Assembly (NCBI GenBank): GCA_038900335.1 | Contig: JBBMRB010000003.1 | Span: 62,001-126,000 of the forward strand | Reading direction: 5' to 3' | DNA: 64,000 nt | DNA from: Rs1 sp038900335 | GTDB lineage: Bacteria; Pseudomonadota; Gammaproteobacteria; Pseudomonadales; Balneatricaceae | Shown here: positions 63,349-64,000 of the stretch, in pieces | Numbering within the stretch: position 1 is the first letter of the stretch | Layout of the letters: each line of letters begins with the position of its first letter | Program-made: the position numbers and the translations under genes | The notes under the pieces: generated by a model | Databases searched by the model: none | Told to the model about the DNA's origin: nothing | What the model saw: only the letters and a program-made list of their open reading frames with translations

Positions 63349-64000
63349 TTAGTTTAGACTTAAGTTTTCTCTAATCAGTTTTGGTGTAATAAAAATTAAC
63401 AGCTCACTTTTATCGTTCGATTTCCTAGTCTGGCGAAAAAGCCTACCAAGAACCGGTATATCACCTAAAACTGGCGTTTTAGCAACCGAATTAGTTATCT
63501 CATTTCTATAGACACCACCTAGTACAATAGTATCACCATCTTTCACAACAACCGATGTTTTCAATGAATTTTTATTAATACTTACTTCACCATTTGGCAA
63601 AACAGAACCTATCGAATCTTGTGTCAGCTCTAAGAGCATCGCCACGCGATCACCTGGAGTAATTTGAGGCGTCACTTTTAATGATAGAACAACATCCTTA
63701 AATGAAATAGTTGGCGTGCCATCATCGACAACAACATAAGGTAATTCTTGTCCTGATTGAATTTCTGCAGGCTGCCCATTGGTTGTGATTACTTTAGGCT
63801 GTGAGACAATTTCAGTATCGCCTGTGGTACTTAGTGCACTTAGTTCAGCACTGAGCTGAACACCACTGCCACTAATATAACCTAAGCGAATAGCTGATTC
63901 TGCACTGACACCTAAATCGACCGCTAGCGGCGCATCAATTCCACCTGATGCTCCAACTAAATCAATAGCATCATTCGCCCCACCGCCTACCACATAACGG
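63349..64000 (-). CDS. pilQ: Type IV pilus secretin, C-terminal part
   Basis: Open to the right edge; the N-terminus is outside the window. The visible 217 residues are the secretin barrel: TTGDTEIVSQPKVITTNGQPAEIQSGQELPY, then VVKDGDTIVLGGVYRNEI and GDIPVLGRLFRQTRKSNDKSELLIFITPKLI. Forms the outer-membrane pore for type IV pili. Order pilQ-aroK-aroB supports the call over other secretins. Confidence 0.93.
   Translation of the reverse strand, partial: RYVVGGGANDAIDLVGASGGIDAPLAVDLGVSAESAIRLGYISGSGVQLSAELSALSTTGDTEIVSQPKVITTNGQPAEIQSGQELPYVVVDDGTPTISFKDVVLSLKVTPQITPGDRVAMLLELTQDSIGSVLPNGEVSINKNSLKTSVVVKDGDTIVLGGVYRNEITNSVAKTPVLGDIPVLGRLFRQTRKSNDKSELLIFITPKLIRENLSLN

Noticed and set aside
1..64000. 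CRISPR arrays or rRNA
   Set aside because: No regularly spaced repeat series and no rRNA-like sequence was seen.

Overview
The window is chromosomal DNA of an AT-rich gammaproteobacterium, probably marine or aquatic. The right-hand order pilQ-aroK-aroB-damX-gltB-gltD is the conserved arrangement of Pseudomonas-like gammaproteobacteria, and cytochrome c5, tesA/ybbA/ybbP, a Cache-domain chemoreceptor and c-di-GMP enzymes fit this. The exact order or genus cannot be fixed from this sequence alone.

Layout. (1) 1-4.0 kb, host: the end of a GGDEF-EAL protein, a membrane diguanylate cyclase, a small secreted protein and an M42-like aminopeptidase. (2) 4407-43084: a complete-looking P2-type prophage of about 38.7 kb between 20-bp direct repeats, the right copy being the 3' end of an intact tRNA-Arg(CCG) gene. 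From left to right it carries an inverted-repeat element, an antirepressor flanked by a 55-bp direct repeat that resembles P2 cos, a PARIS-like defence pair (ATPase plus DUF4435), terminase and portal (P, Q, leftward), capsid genes O N M L X, two holins, an N-acetylmuramidase, nested Rz/Rz1 spanins, tail genes R S, an inserted gene-cassette block, V-PAAR-W-J-I-fibre, a Com/DNA-methyltransferase pair, the sheath/tube/tape operon FI-FII-E(E')-T-U-D, then leftward umuDC with a LexA box and a C-type repressor, facing rightward CII-like, Ogr, Toprim-helicase replication protein, AlpA and finally leftward integrase. (3) 43.1-46.5 kb: a small island between the intact tRNA-Arg and a 5'-half copy of the same tRNA, with a Panacea-type antitoxin, a candidate toxin and a membrane protein. 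(4) 46.8-64 kb, host core genes.

The most unusual region is 18913-21760. Four genes there sit in integron-type cassettes, each with an attC-like imperfect palindrome. For the first three cassettes the sequence at the 5' boundary is complementary to the R'' box of the cassette's own attC; the fourth has one mismatch and a truncated attC. No integron integrase is in the window. The block lies between prophage genes S and V, where P2-like phages often carry accessory genes. Its products are an unknown membrane protein preceded by a TCAA x7 tract, a protein with a RHIM-like VQVG core, a secreted HExxH protein and a DUF2513-like protein. Together with PARIS, the antirepressor, the methyltransferase and umuDC, this prophage looks like a carrier of defence and counter-defence functions.

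How the phage works, by inference: the C repressor at 37.2-37.5 kb keeps early genes off; LexA-controlled umuDC and perhaps the antirepressor link it to DNA damage; Ogr would activate late operons through a shared TTTGT-N13-ACA(A/T)(C/T) dyad found upstream of O, V and FI; a T6G slippery site makes the E+E' tail chaperone as in P2.
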